Below, piece after piece: positions 25,338 to 34,645 of a DNA stretch of 64,000 bases. Within the stretch, counting starts at the first letter, position 1, and each line of letters begins with the position of its first letter. The notes beneath the pieces are model-generated. The model was given only the letters and a program-made list of their open reading frames with translations, was not told the DNA's origin and ran no database searches. A program made the position numbers and the translations under genes. This DNA comes from Butyricimonas synergistica DSM 23225 (GTDB taxonomy: Bacteria; Bacteroidota; Bacteroidia; Bacteroidales; Marinifilaceae), in contig NZ_KB903359.1 of assembly GCF_000379665.1 (NCBI RefSeq), positions 1,849,046 to 1,913,045 on the forward strand, written 5' to 3'.

Positions 25338-26732
25338 TTATATTAATTTGCTATATAATATTTTACCTACTTTACTTTTGGGTATTTCAGGAAGAACTTT
25401 TATCTCAAAAGCTGAAGCCACGAGCTTCGTTTTTCCTACCAGTTCGTCTTTTACACTTTCTTTGTATTTGGGGTCTGTAATGTAAACCTGCATTCTTTCG
25501 TCTGTTCCCATGCAGGCACAATCAATGGGGTATCTTGATTTTATAATATGCTCACATTCATCCAATCCCACACGCATCCCGAAAAGTTTCAAAAACCGCC
25601 CGATACGCCCCACGATATAATAAAATCCATCTTCATCGCGATAGGCTAAATCACCCGTTCGCAAGAAACCGTTTCTTTCATCACCCAATGCTAAATCTTC
25701 TTTTTTCAATGCATATCCCAAGGTCACATTTCGCCCCCGATAACATAATTCCCCCTCCCGATTACATTCCTCGACCACGCTTCCTTTTTCATCAATTAAA
25801 AACAATTCTCCATTAGGAATAGCCCTGCCAATACTACCACATTTAGACATCGCAAATTCCGGCGACAAATATGCCATTCGAGCGGTTCCCTCAGTTTGTC
25901 CATAAGTTGCAATCCAACGCTTCCCTGTTTTTTGAGTATATTCCACAAATTGCAGATTCAACTCCCTGGAAAGTTTTCCCCCACCCTGCGTCAATAATTC
26001 TAAATCGGGCAAGTCCATTTTAAAGAAACGCATCAGACGCAAAATTTCGAAACTATACGGCACTCCCGTGAAACTCGTCGCTTTCTTTTCTTTCAAAAAC
26101 ATCCAAAACTCCCGTTGAGTCATGCTTAAATTGGTTACAAGAATCGTTGCACCTACATACAAATGGCTAAAAACGACTGATAATCCCATCGTGTAATATA
26201 AAGGCAACACCAACAACGGACGGTCTCCTGCTTTCAAATTAAAAAAAGTCGAGATATTCAGAGCAGAAGCCTCTATATTCTCAAAGCTATGCCGTACTAA
26301 CTTAGGGCTTCCCGTGGAGCCTGACGTGGGAAGAAGGTGAGATAATTCTTCATATACCGGATAACGCTTATTACCCGTTTCCAATAAAGCATATCCCCAT
26401 CGTTCCGTCTTACATTCAAATCCATACTCTACCGCACCTTCTGCCGGTACACAGAGAAAAGCCGGTCTATATATAGCATACAAATTCTCGAACAAATCCT
26501 TATCTGTCTGGGAATTTAACAATAACGGAATGATCCCGTTATTGATAAGACCTATACTCCATGCTATTCCCCCCGTGTCATTGCCAGCGAGCAAGAATAC
26601 AACAGAACGAACAGGAATTACTTTTACAAGTTCTTCTGAAAATTCCACCAGTCCCCCATAGCTTAGCTCGTTACCCGCAGAGTCTATCACTGCAATGGAG
26701 CCGACCTCGTGTTTATCTATATTTAAAATCAT
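25338..26732 (-). CDS. AMP-forming acyl ligase (ANL superfamily)
   Basis: A 464-residue adenylating enzyme. It shows the P-loop LLPTSGSTGSPK at 133-144, TYGQTEGTARM near 275, the ribose-binding FLRTGDLAYRDEDG near 345-358 and the C-terminal catalytic lysine in KSKVGKILY. It is shorter in the N-terminal part than long-chain acyl-CoA ligases, like acyl-ACP ligases of natural-product clusters. It probably activates a free acid and loads it onto the adjacent ACP. The acid is unknown. Confidence 0.87.
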   Translation of the reverse strand: MILNIDKHEVGSIAVIDSAGNELSYGGLVEFSEELVKVIPVRSVVFLLAGNDTGGIAWSIGLINNGIIPLLLNSQTDKDLFENLYAIYRPAFLCVPAEGAVEYGFECKTERWGYALLETGNKRYPVYEELSHLLPTSGSTGSPKLVRHSFENIEASALNISTFFNLKAGDRPLLVLPLYYTMGLSVVFSHLYVGATILVTNLSMTQREFWMFLKEKKATSFTGVPYSFEILRLMRFFKMDLPDLELLTQGGGKLSRELNLQFVEYTQKTGKRWIATYGQTEGTARMAYLSPEFAMSKCGSIGRAIPNGELFLIDEKGSVVEECNREGELCYRGRNVTLGYALKKEDLALGDERNGFLRTGDLAYRDEDGFYYIVGRIGRFLKLFGMRVGLDECEHIIKSRYPIDCACMGTDERMQVYITDPKYKESVKDELVGKTKLVASAFEIKVLPEIPKSKVGKILYSKLI

Positions 26733-26738
26733 TTCTGT

Positions 26739-27497
26739 CTATATTGAGGCGCAACCATCGACACCTAAAATTTGTCCCGATATATAAGATGACCGATCTG
26801 AAGCTAAAAAGGCACATGCATTAGCAATATCTTCCGGATTACCTAATCGCCCAAGAGCTATTCTCCTAATCCGCTCGTCAATCTTATCTCCAGTAGCCTC
26901 ATATAATTCCGTGAAACGTTCCGTTTTTATAATTCCAGGAGCAACGGCATTAACTCTTATTCCACTCGGGGCTAACTCTTTAGCTGCCGACTTCGTCATC
27001 GAAACAATAGCTCCTTTCGTAGCAGAATAAGCTACTTGTCCCGGAGAACCTAACATGGCCGTAACCGATGCCATATTAACAATAGACCCCCTCTTATTGC
27101 GAGCCATCAGACGAGCTGCCAATTGTATCATTTCTATCACGGCTATCACGTTGATTTTAAACATCAATTCCATTTCTTCCCTAACAATCATGCCTAATTT
27201 TTTATTAAACACCACTCCGGCATTATTAATCAACGCATCTATTTTCCCCTCTTTTTTATTAATAGCCATGAAAGCATTTTTCACTTCTACCGTATCCGTG
27301 ATATCAAAATATAACGGAATTACTTTCGTTACGTATTTCCGAGAACACTCCTCCGACCATTCGTTCATACTGTTAGGCTGTCTGTCACAAGCATACACGA
27401 TTCCACCATCTGCAGCAAATTGTTCTGCAATAGCCTTTCCAATTCCCTGTGCCGCTCCGGTAATAATACAAACCTTGTTTTGCAATAATTGTTCCAT
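26739..27497 (-). CDS. FabG-like short-chain dehydrogenase/reductase, copy 1
   Basis: A 252-residue classical SDR. The cofactor loop TGAAQGIG is at 13-20, NNAG at 91-94, and the catalytic Ser144, Tyr157 and Lys161 are present. The Met at 27497 is chosen because it falls just after the stop of the upstream SDR. A 3-oxoacyl-ACP reductase role fits the ACP/KAS III context; a sugar or alcohol substrate is not excluded. Confidence 0.85.
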   Translation of the reverse strand: MEQLLQNKVCIITGAAQGIGKAIAEQFAADGGIVYACDRQPNSMNEWSEECSRKYVTKVIPLYFDITDTVEVKNAFMAINKKEGKIDALINNAGVVFNKKLGMIVREEMELMFKINVIAVIEMIQLAARLMARNKRGSIVNMASVTAMLGSPGQVAYSATKGAIVSMTKSAAKELAPSGIRVNAVAPGIIKTERFTELYEATGDKIDERIRRIALGRLGNPEDIANACAFLASDRSSYISGQILGVDGCASI

Positions 27498-27502
27498 ACA
27501 CG

Positions 27503-28267
27503 TTAGCTTAAAGTCATGCCACCATCTATCTTTAAAGCCGTACCTGTTACCCAAGATGAAGCATCTGATAATAGATAAATAATAGCCAAAGCCACATCTG
27601 CCGGCTTACCAAATCTCCCCAATGGATAATTCAATAACTCTTTTTGACGCTGTTCATCTGTAAACTGACCGGCATGAGTTAAATTTGTTTCTACCATACC
27701 GGGATTAACGCTATTGCATCTGATTCCCCGAGGACCTAGTTCCAAAGCCACTGTCCTCATAAATGCATCGACCCCACACTTTGTGGTCGCATAAATTGCA
27801 TTCCCCGGAGAAACACGATAAACACCACCCGCCGAAGCCGTGAAAACTAAAGAAGAACCCTTACTGACTTTTCTCATTTTCACGAGATATTTAGTCAATA
27901 ACATCGGAGCAATTAAATTAATACGTTGAATTCTCTCGATCTCATCTGTCGTGATAAACTGTGTTAACGCCAGTTTCATCACTCCGGCATTACAAACAAA
28001 TCCATCCAGACCGGGAATAAACGTGATTAACTCTGCTATTTCCCGCTCCTCTGTAAGATTTGCCCTATAATAAATATGTTCTTGACCGGAATTATTATCA
28101 AGGGAAGCTAAAGTTTCCTTCAGCCCTTCTTCATTGATATCCGTCATAATTACCCTCGCACCAGACTTGGCACATTCCACGGCTATTGCCCGCCCTATTC
28201 CCCCTGCCGCTCCCGTTACTAAAATAACTTTACCGGAAAGAGAAAACGGATTATATGACACATCCAC
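27503..28267 (-). CDS. FabG-like short-chain dehydrogenase/reductase, copy 2
   Basis: A 254-residue SDR with TGAAGGIG at 18-25, CNAG at 92-95 and catalytic Ser145, Tyr159 and Lys163. Its start overlaps by one base the stop of the second ACP gene, implying coupled synthesis and that its substrate rides on that ACP. Two reductases in one short module suggest two carbonyl reductions, or two chains. Confidence 0.85.
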   Translation of the reverse strand: MDVSYNPFSLSGKVILVTGAAGGIGRAIAVECAKSGARVIMTDINEEGLKETLASLDNNSGQEHIYYRANLTEEREIAELITFIPGLDGFVCNAGVMKLALTQFITTDEIERIQRINLIAPMLLTKYLVKMRKVSKGSSLVFTASAGGVYRVSPGNAIYATTKCGVDAFMRTVALELGPRGIRCNSVNPGMVETNLTHAGQFTDEQRQKELLNYPLGRFGKPADVALAIIYLLSDASSWVTGTALKIDGGMTLS

Positions 28268-28500
28268 TATTGTTTTGCCTTTACATGAATAAAAAGATCG
28301 TTTATTGTTCCGGCATTCCGAATGTCCTCTCCCTGGATTGTGATTCCATACTCTTCATCAACCATTCCAATTATAGAAAGAGCTATTAAAGAATCCCATT
28401 CCTTTAATTGTTTAAATTGTGTTTCAGCGGTAAATTCACATCTATCCGTTTCATTAAATTGTTCCGCTACCAGTTCTACAAATTTCAATATTTCCATCAT
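28267..28500 (-). CDS. Acyl carrier protein 2
   Basis: A 77-residue carrier protein with EWDSL and the phosphopantetheine Ser37. It is only distantly similar to ACP 1. It lies between a PglD-like acyltransferase gene and an SDR gene, which makes acyl handover to the PglD-like enzyme plausible. The first two codons are both ATG, so the start may be 3 bases later. Confidence 0.87.
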   Translation of the reverse strand: MMEILKFVELVAEQFNETDRCEFTAETQFKQLKEWDSLIALSIIGMVDEEYGITIQGEDIRNAGTINDLFIHVKAKQ

Positions 28501-28513
28501 TATATATTTTTAA

Positions 28514-29146
28514 TTATAAACTCATTATTTTAGCGGGATTTCCCATCACAGTTGTTCCTTCTTTCACTTTTCTTATGACGAAACTACAAGCAGCAACTTT
28601 TGCTCTATTTCCAATAACAACTTTATGATTCAAAACAGCCGATGTATGTATTGTCGCTTCATCTTCTATCTTTATTCCCCCAACACAAGTCACATGTGTA
28701 TCGATTCGATTCCAGTCACCAATTATAGCGTCATGCCCTACAATACTATAGCTTTGAATAAGATTGTAATTCCCCATTCGTGAATCCGCACCCAATGCCA
28801 CATAAGCACCGACAACATTACCAGTCCCCAATTTTACATTAGTTCCGACACGTGCGGTAGAGTGAATAATATTTCTAAATACGCCTCCTCTAGCTACTAT
28901 TTTTTCGCAACATATTTTCTTTGCATCCCCCCCCATCGAACAAGTAAAAACATCATTCTGTTGAGGAATATACTCATTAATCATACCCAGCATTGGTGGA
29001 TAATTTTCAAAACCATCTAATGCATGAAGGTTATCATCAATAAAACCTTTTATAATAAACTCTTTTCCATACCCTATACTTTCCCTTATCCAATCAAAAA
29101 AAGTGCGTCCCATTCCTCCAGCTCCTATAATGACCAATTCTTTCAT
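28514..29146 (-). CDS. PglD/NeuD-like acyltransferase
   Basis: A 210-residue protein with the N-terminal nucleotide-sugar-binding Rossmann-like domain (MKELVIIGAGGMGR, then FIDDN near 37) and a C-terminal hexapeptide helix. QSYSIVGHDAIIGDW near residue 135 holds the likely catalytic histidine. PglD and relatives N-acylate 4-amino sugars on UDP or dTDP. In this locus the dTDP-4-amino sugar from the 45218-46330 transaminase is a candidate acceptor, and an ACP-bound acyl group a candidate donor. Confidence 0.87.
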   Translation of the reverse strand: MKELVIIGAGGMGRTFFDWIRESIGYGKEFIIKGFIDDNLHALDGFENYPPMLGMINEYIPQQNDVFTCSMGGDAKKICCEKIVARGGVFRNIIHSTARVGTNVKLGTGNVVGAYVALGADSRMGNYNLIQSYSIVGHDAIIGDWNRIDTHVTCVGGIKIEDEATIHTSAVLNHKVVIGNRAKVAACSFVIRKVKEGTTVMGNPAKIMSL

Positions 29147-29148
29147 AA

Positions 29149-30324
29149 TTATTTTATATATTGATAGTAATGCATTATTTCGTTATTATATTTTCCATAA
29201 AAAGTATGCAATTCTTCATCAGAAAAATTTCGTCCTTTTTTTTCAAAAGTTCCAAACATATTTCTCTCTATTCCTCGAATATTGTTTAATAAACCTCTAG
29301 AACCGAACAGTAATTGTTTATCAAGTTCTTTTAAATTTCCTTTCTTTATAAACACTCTTCTTTTTAGATGAATAGATTGATCGCAGAGAATACTATTAAG
29401 ATCCGTATCATTCTTGCTCTGGACATAAGCCGGTAAAATTCGATTGACTTGCAAGGGAACTACAAAGCCGGTTGGAGCCCATCCCAAAAGAGTCCACATG
29501 ACAGCATTTCTGGGAGATTCATCTACCCGGACTCCCTGAAAAACAACGGATGCAACAGAATATTGACTGGCAATATACTTGGATTCATCAAAATAAGTTG
29601 AAGTACCAACATTCTTTCTTAGTTTTGAAAGGTCATGTTTCAGGTCTTCTCTCCGAAATGAACGGCAGATATTATTAAAAATCCATTTTGCCGAAAAATC
29701 TTTCTTGCCTAAATGTTCTGCCACAATTTTATTGGCAGTCCGATACCTCTCGATCCCATTTTGTTCTAACATATTTCCCGAGAAAGAAAAGTTCGTCCGC
29801 ACTAAATATCCATCAGGTGCAACAGACGGATCGTTAACATCAAATTTCGTCCAATTTGTTTCTCCCACTTCATAATAAGCCGCTCCCCCCCCGGCATCAA
29901 TGGCTCCAAAGTTCGTCGGGACAAACAATTTAATACTGTCCAACAAACACTCGAATTCTTGCAAATTCTTACATTTAGCTAATGCAAGATATATAACTTT
30001 AGGAGAACTATATCCCCCATTTTCCCGGTTTCCTAAATTATTGGAAGCGTTACTCGTAATAGCAAGCCCCATTTCATTTATCCCACACCAAACTAAATCT
30101 TTTTGCACATATTCACTGTTTACAAGAGTTATAAAATCATACTTTTCTCCATGGAATGATTCAATTCGATTATTTTCATTACCTCCATCCCGTTGTTTCA
30201 ATAATAAAGGACGACCATCTTTAGTTAATTTCCCCGTAATAATAATGGAAGTGCAACCAAGTAGATCTTCCGGGAAAAGAGAAAAACATATTAAGAGTAA
30301 AATCCAGAATCTATTCGTTTTCAT
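29149..30324 (-). CDS. Exported Ntn-type amidase-fold protein (C45/linear amide hydrolase-like), with signal peptide
   Basis: A 391-residue protein. The ATG at 30324 gives a clean signal peptide (WILLLICFSLFPEDLLG) running into Cys24-Thr. The following CTSIIITGKLTKDGRPLLLK aligns with the catalytic N-terminus CTGAIISRN..GRPILLK of the protein at 31473-32699. In this fold the exposed N-terminal cysteine is the nucleophile. LLGC also fits a lipobox, which would lipidate the same cysteine. It may hydrolyse or form an amide bond outside the cytoplasm. The start overlaps the upstream gene by 14 bases. Confidence 0.78.
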   Translation of the reverse strand: MKTNRFWILLLICFSLFPEDLLGCTSIIITGKLTKDGRPLLLKQRDGGNENNRIESFHGEKYDFITLVNSEYVQKDLVWCGINEMGLAITSNASNNLGNRENGGYSSPKVIYLALAKCKNLQEFECLLDSIKLFVPTNFGAIDAGGGAAYYEVGETNWTKFDVNDPSVAPDGYLVRTNFSFSGNMLEQNGIERYRTANKIVAEHLGKKDFSAKWIFNNICRSFRREDLKHDLSKLRKNVGTSTYFDESKYIASQYSVASVVFQGVRVDESPRNAVMWTLLGWAPTGFVVPLQVNRILPAYVQSKNDTDLNSILCDQSIHLKRRVFIKKGNLKELDKQLLFGSRGLLNNIRGIERNMFGTFEKKGRNFSDEELHTFYGKYNNEIMHYYQYIK

Positions 30325-31468
30325 ACAAAGAATCAAATTGTTTCTGCACATTGGCTTGAACATCTGCCGCATTGTTGAAACCAAGTATTGCATAAAATGT
30401 TTTCCAATTGTGGTAAACTTCTTCCCGAGATAAGGGTTTATCAAGTTCTTCCTGATTTAGATCGTCTTCTATTGAATAAATGATATATCCATCTTGTTTA
30501 AACTGTTTATAGTCCATGCTATCCTTGAACAAAAACACTTTTACCCCCGTTTTCATACATCCGTTAATATTTCCCACAGCCTGTTGGCGAACCGCTCCAA
30601 AAATAGCATGCGTACAATTTCCTACTAATTCAAAATATTCTTTCCTAGGCAAAACTTTTTCTAAATGAATGACTTCTGCTCCTCCGATATTTTTATATTT
30701 TCTAAGTATCGCCTTAAAATCTTCATATCCATAATTAATAGGCATTATTATTTTTCTAGTATGCAAGGAACAATGTTTTATCTTCTCAATGACGTCTAAA
30801 TGATTATCCGTGTAAGTTGCCGAATGACCAACAATAATATCTCCCGCTTGTTCCTTTACAACTGGTTTATACTCTCCAAAACCTCGAACTCCTCTCAACA
30901 TAAAAGGCTCTGCTCTGAAATATCGTAATTGTTTCAACAAAACATATTCAATTGGAAATACAGTAGAACAATAATCAACTCTTTTAATCCATCTTTTTCT
31001 AGGTATATTCCCTCGTAAAACTCCGTAAACACGAGATAAATCCGTCAATAATTTTCTCTTGAGGCAAGGAAAACATCTTCCTGTGACTTTTTTATACAAT
31101 TTCAAATCCAATAAGGGAGAAACGTATTTATTGGCTTCATATAGATCCTTGCCATATGTCCACCATATCACCTTTTTATCTTCGGATATATATTTATATG
31201 ATTTATAAGCATCATAAAATAACCCGTGAAAGAAAACGATATTGACCTCCGGCAATGCAAAATATCTGCCCCATTCTTTCTCTGATTTAGTATAAATCAA
31301 TTTTTCTTTTTGTCGAATCCTTTTAATATCATGCATTTCTATTTTAGGAGCTCGAAACAAGTAAATATTTTTATACCCATCCAGTGCTTCAAATCTCTCG
31401 GATATAGAATCAAAAAATAATGTATCACTAACAACATGTAATATTATTTTTTCTTTACCGTCTTGCAT
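30311..31468 (-). CDS. WecF-like 4-acetamido-4,6-dideoxyhexose transferase
   Basis: A 385-residue protein resembling TDP-Fuc4NAc:lipid II transferase (GT56). Supporting motifs are ILHVVSDTLFFDSI at the start, VIWWTYGKDLYE near residue 108, and the nucleotide-binding IIVGHSATYTDNHLDVIEKI near 212-231. GT56 enzymes use dTDP-activated 4-amino sugars, matching RmlA and the transaminase of this operon. It is the only standard glycosyltransferase I recognise in locus 1 besides the initiating enzyme. Confidence 0.82.
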   Translation of the reverse strand: MQDGKEKIILHVVSDTLFFDSISERFEALDGYKNIYLFRAPKIEMHDIKRIRQKEKLIYTKSEKEWGRYFALPEVNIVFFHGLFYDAYKSYKYISEDKKVIWWTYGKDLYEANKYVSPLLDLKLYKKVTGRCFPCLKRKLLTDLSRVYGVLRGNIPRKRWIKRVDYCSTVFPIEYVLLKQLRYFRAEPFMLRGVRGFGEYKPVVKEQAGDIIVGHSATYTDNHLDVIEKIKHCSLHTRKIIMPINYGYEDFKAILRKYKNIGGAEVIHLEKVLPRKEYFELVGNCTHAIFGAVRQQAVGNINGCMKTGVKVFLFKDSMDYKQFKQDGYIIYSIEDDLNQEELDKPLSREEVYHNWKTFYAILGFNNAADVQANVQKQFDSLYENE

Positions 31469-31472
31469 ATAT

Positions 31473-32699
31473 TCATTTATTTAACAAGGTTTTCAATACA
31501 CGTTTCGCGTAACACTCTTTCCTGGGTATTATTATATCGAATTTCTGATCGAATCCACATAATCGAAATTCGGAGTATTGATCATCTTTTGTTTTTTCCG
31601 ACAAAATGCAATTGTACGTATTCTCTATTCGATTATAATATTCCTTATAAAAATCAGCCAAACTTATCTCGCTAAAGGTTGGATCAAAATTTTCATACAT
31701 CCAATCCTCCAACTCCTCAATTTGTTGCATATAGCCCGTACCTGCCGTATTGTAAAGCCGATTAAAATTGAAATACTTATTTCCTTCTCCCACGTTTATA
31801 TCAAAAATTTTCTTTTTCAATTCAAAAGACTTATTGCAAATTTCTGCTGTTTGCCACTCCCCTGATTTACACATAAAAGGGGGCAATTCCCGGTTCATTA
31901 ATACCGGAACAACAACACTGGCAGGGGGATATCCCAACATGACCCAAGCCACACCGCCTTGAAATGCTGCAGAAAAAGTTGTCGTTTTCAACGGAATAAA
32001 GATTCCATCAATAAAATAATCTCCAAACGGATTATCTTGTTTTTTCAAATCAATATTTATAAACTCATTTCGAAAAGAACGGGAAATATGATCAAATAAA
32101 GATCGAGGGGTGATTATTTTTTCCCTTTCTATTGTTTCATTCATGATTGCTGTTGCTGTAACGCATCGCTCCAAACCTATTCGATTATTTTTATTTCCGG
32201 ATTGTGAAAAATTAGTGAATGTGATGTGGTTATCTTTTACGTTATTTACATCTATTCTTGTCCATGAAACTTCCCCCACTTCATAGTAAAAAGCATTTCC
32301 ATCCTTATCAATAATTCCATAATTAGCAGGCATCATCTTACGAGCTGTTCGCTCAAGCATTTTTTCAAACCCTATCGCATTCTCACATTCTGCTAATGCC
32401 TTATACATTAATTTCGAAGGTGCTATCTGATTGTTAAAATCTCTTGTTCCCAAATTATATGTTGCAGTATTAATTATCGCAAAACCGGCAACATTCATCC
32501 CACATAAAGAACTACATTCGTCTAAACTATGAGAATCAACGACCGAAATAATTCCTTTCTTTCCAAAACGGACACTCGACTCATACTCGATTCTATTTCC
32601 TCGATGATTACTTAAGGAAAAAGATATATCCCGATGTTTCAACAATATCGGTCTTCCTGTTTCCGCAATGTTTCTAGAAATGATCGCCCCTGTACACAT
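31473..32699 (-). CDS. Cytoplasmic Ntn-type amidase-fold protein (C45/linear amide hydrolase-like)
   Basis: A 408-residue protein that begins Met-Cys-Thr, so removal of the initiator Met would expose Cys2 as the nucleophile. Later family-like features are LCGMNVAGFAIINTATYNLG near 67-86, MPANYGIIDKDGNAFYYEVGEVSW near 120-143 and GVAWVMLGYPP near 260. Relatives either cut linear amides or make them by acyl exchange, as isopenicillin N acyltransferase does. No signal peptide is seen. It is paired with the exported relative at 29149-30324, separated by the GT56 gene. Confidence 0.78.
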   Translation of the reverse strand: MCTGAIISRNIAETGRPILLKHRDISFSLSNHRGNRIEYESSVRFGKKGIISVVDSHSLDECSSLCGMNVAGFAIINTATYNLGTRDFNNQIAPSKLMYKALAECENAIGFEKMLERTARKMMPANYGIIDKDGNAFYYEVGEVSWTRIDVNNVKDNHITFTNFSQSGNKNNRIGLERCVTATAIMNETIEREKIITPRSLFDHISRSFRNEFINIDLKKQDNPFGDYFIDGIFIPLKTTTFSAAFQGGVAWVMLGYPPASVVVPVLMNRELPPFMCKSGEWQTAEICNKSFELKKKIFDINVGEGNKYFNFNRLYNTAGTGYMQQIEELEDWMYENFDPTFSEISLADFYKEYYNRIENTYNCILSEKTKDDQYSEFRLCGFDQKFDIIIPRKECYAKRVLKTLLNK

Positions 32700-32702
32700 T
32701 CT

Positions 32703-33776
32703 TTAAGATTTAATTTTCATCAGATCTTCAAACTCGTATCGGAACCCCTGCTCTGCAGGCATTTGTAGTAAAAAAAATTGTCCATAATTATTTCCCTCCA
32801 CAACAACCCACCCTTTATCTGTAAAAGCCATATCCCAACCGACATATTTGGTTGAAGGCACTATCATTGCCACATTCTTAACTGTTTCCACCAGTTCCTT
32901 CCACATGGGAATCTGAAATCCGACAATCTGTACGCCTGAATCCGGGTGTACAATATATTTAAAACATTCTTTATCCTTCCCCGGGGAAGAAACAATACCT
33001 GCTTTTATATCTATCGCAGCAAAAATTCCTCCCTGTGATCCATTGTCCACGAAACTTCCAGCCCGTCCCATTCTTACTACAGGATGGAATATTTCGACTC
33101 CGTTTTCCGTGATACAAGTTGGTATTCTAACCGTATTTACTGATGAAGGATTCAATTTCGCCATTTCTTCTCTCTGAATAATCTTTTCCTCCAAAATATA
33201 CCCATGCCCGTCATTATTTTCCATGAGTTTAGTAAACTCTGCCTCCACATCTATTTTGTCAGAAGACAGTAGCAGTACATCTCTACCTCTAGAGAATTCA
33301 GCCCTTTTTATCACAACTTCACTATATCGTTTAAAAAAATCTTCAAATAATTCACGATCATTTTCATCTCTCACCAGAACGGCATCCCGCAGATAATATG
33401 GCTGAAACGTAATATATGCCTTGTATTTATTAATAAAAGTATAATCATCTTCCCGGTCATTTACTTGATATAAAAGCTTATAGCGCAATCTATCAGTCAC
33501 ATACTGTTCTTTCCCCCTCGGGTTCAAATATTCAAAATTATAAAAAGCGTAATCTTCCGGTAATGCACCATAAATCCAAAAGTCACGCATCATCTCAAAA
33601 TGAACACGTTTAGCCCGTTCTTTATCTGAGATATCCGCAATCCACGATTTGGTTTGGATATCAATAAAATCATAATTTTTTCTCCTTAACAACTTCCACG
33701 CACAAAGAAACAATTTTGAGAACAAAGGACTTTTTTTCAATAAAAATCTCAACAATCGGAAAAACTCTTTTTTCAT
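32703..33776 (-). CDS. Sugar-transfer-associated ATP-grasp protein, copy 1
   Basis: A 357-residue protein of the sugar-transfer-associated ATP-grasp family. The signature is YILEEKIIQREEMAKLNPSS followed by VNTVRIPT near residue 220, then RMGRAGSFVDNGSQGGIFAAID and the metal-binding end GWDMAFTDKGWVVVEGNNYGQF near 320. Such proteins occur in capsule loci and are thought to ligate or transfer groups to sugars. I use the Met at 33776, which follows the stop of the fumarase-like gene. Substrate unknown. A relative is at 44097-45206. Confidence 0.83.
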   Translation of the reverse strand: MKKEFFRLLRFLLKKSPLFSKLFLCAWKLLRRKNYDFIDIQTKSWIADISDKERAKRVHFEMMRDFWIYGALPEDYAFYNFEYLNPRGKEQYVTDRLRYKLLYQVNDREDDYTFINKYKAYITFQPYYLRDAVLVRDENDRELFEDFFKRYSEVVIKRAEFSRGRDVLLLSSDKIDVEAEFTKLMENNDGHGYILEEKIIQREEMAKLNPSSVNTVRIPTCITENGVEIFHPVVRMGRAGSFVDNGSQGGIFAAIDIKAGIVSSPGKDKECFKYIVHPDSGVQIVGFQIPMWKELVETVKNVAMIVPSTKYVGWDMAFTDKGWVVVEGNNYGQFFLLQMPAEQGFRYEFEDLMKIKS

Positions 33777-33781
33777 ATTAT

Positions 33782-34633
33782 CTATAATATTACACAAGCC
33801 CTTCGAGGTTCAACACAACAACATGGACGAAGGCAAACAATTCGAACCCCACTCGCTCTTTGCGGACCAACGTTCAAAAATGTCGCTAATACACTAACAT
33901 TTCCTCCTAAGCCTAATGCTCCAACATTCGATTCATTTACTTTTCGGGTAATTTCATTTTCCAACTCACTCTGCACACCATAATTACCATAAACCATGGA
34001 TTCTATCATCATCGATGTCGCTTCAAATTGAGTGCGACCAATACCAACAGCCAATGTACACGGAGTACATCCCAGTTGTGCTACTGCATCTTTAGACCAA
34101 GCGACAATCTCATCTATCACAACATTCACGTTATGCCGATGAAATACACGATAAGTTTTTCCTCTTATCGCGGGACCTCCACCCAACATCAAAACATGTA
34201 ACCGAAGTATATCTTCATCTATACTTTTTATTAAAACAGGTGCCGGTTGCAAAGCTTGGGGATCATCATCCAAACCACCAGACTGGTCCAATCGTTCACA
34301 AGTATTTCCTTTTATCGCCATCGGTCTTCCGGGCAGGCATTTCAAGCCTTCTCTTACCCCCTCTTTTATATTTTCTAATAAATCACCGGTAAGCACATTG
34401 TTTTTTCCGATTTCTAAAAAAAGATGCGGAATCCCCGTATCGTCACATAAAGGACTTTTCCTACTCTGTGCAACAAGAGCGTTTTCCAATAATGTTTTTA
34501 GCACCCAACAAGACTGTAAATGCCCTTCTTGTTCAATTGCCCTGCGATAGGCTTCTTTCTGATCTTCTCTGAAACCAGAACTTGCCGTTATCAAAGCCTC
34601 TTTTACCTTGTCTATTACAACTTGATTCATCAT
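33782..34633 (-). CDS. Class I fumarase/tartrate dehydratase alpha-subunit-like protein
   Basis: A 283-residue [4Fe-4S] hydro-lyase alpha subunit. Cysteines expected to hold the cluster are in SPLCDDTGIP near residue 60, QLGCTPCTLAVGIGRTQFEA near 190 and the C-terminal RIVCLRPCCC. The split alpha/beta form is typical of L(+)-tartrate dehydratase and two-subunit fumarases. In a capsule operon it more likely acts on a dedicated hydroxy-diacid than in the TCA cycle. The beta partner is the preceding gene. Confidence 0.88.
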   Translation of the reverse strand: MMNQVVIDKVKEALITASSGFREDQKEAYRRAIEQEGHLQSCWVLKTLLENALVAQSRKSPLCDDTGIPHLFLEIGKNNVLTGDLLENIKEGVREGLKCLPGRPMAIKGNTCERLDQSGGLDDDPQALQPAPVLIKSIDEDILRLHVLMLGGGPAIRGKTYRVFHRHNVNVVIDEIVAWSKDAVAQLGCTPCTLAVGIGRTQFEATSMMIESMVYGNYGVQSELENEITRKVNESNVGALGLGGNVSVLATFLNVGPQRASGVRIVCLRPCCCVEPRRACVIL

Positions 34634-34645
34634 TCACATATCTTG

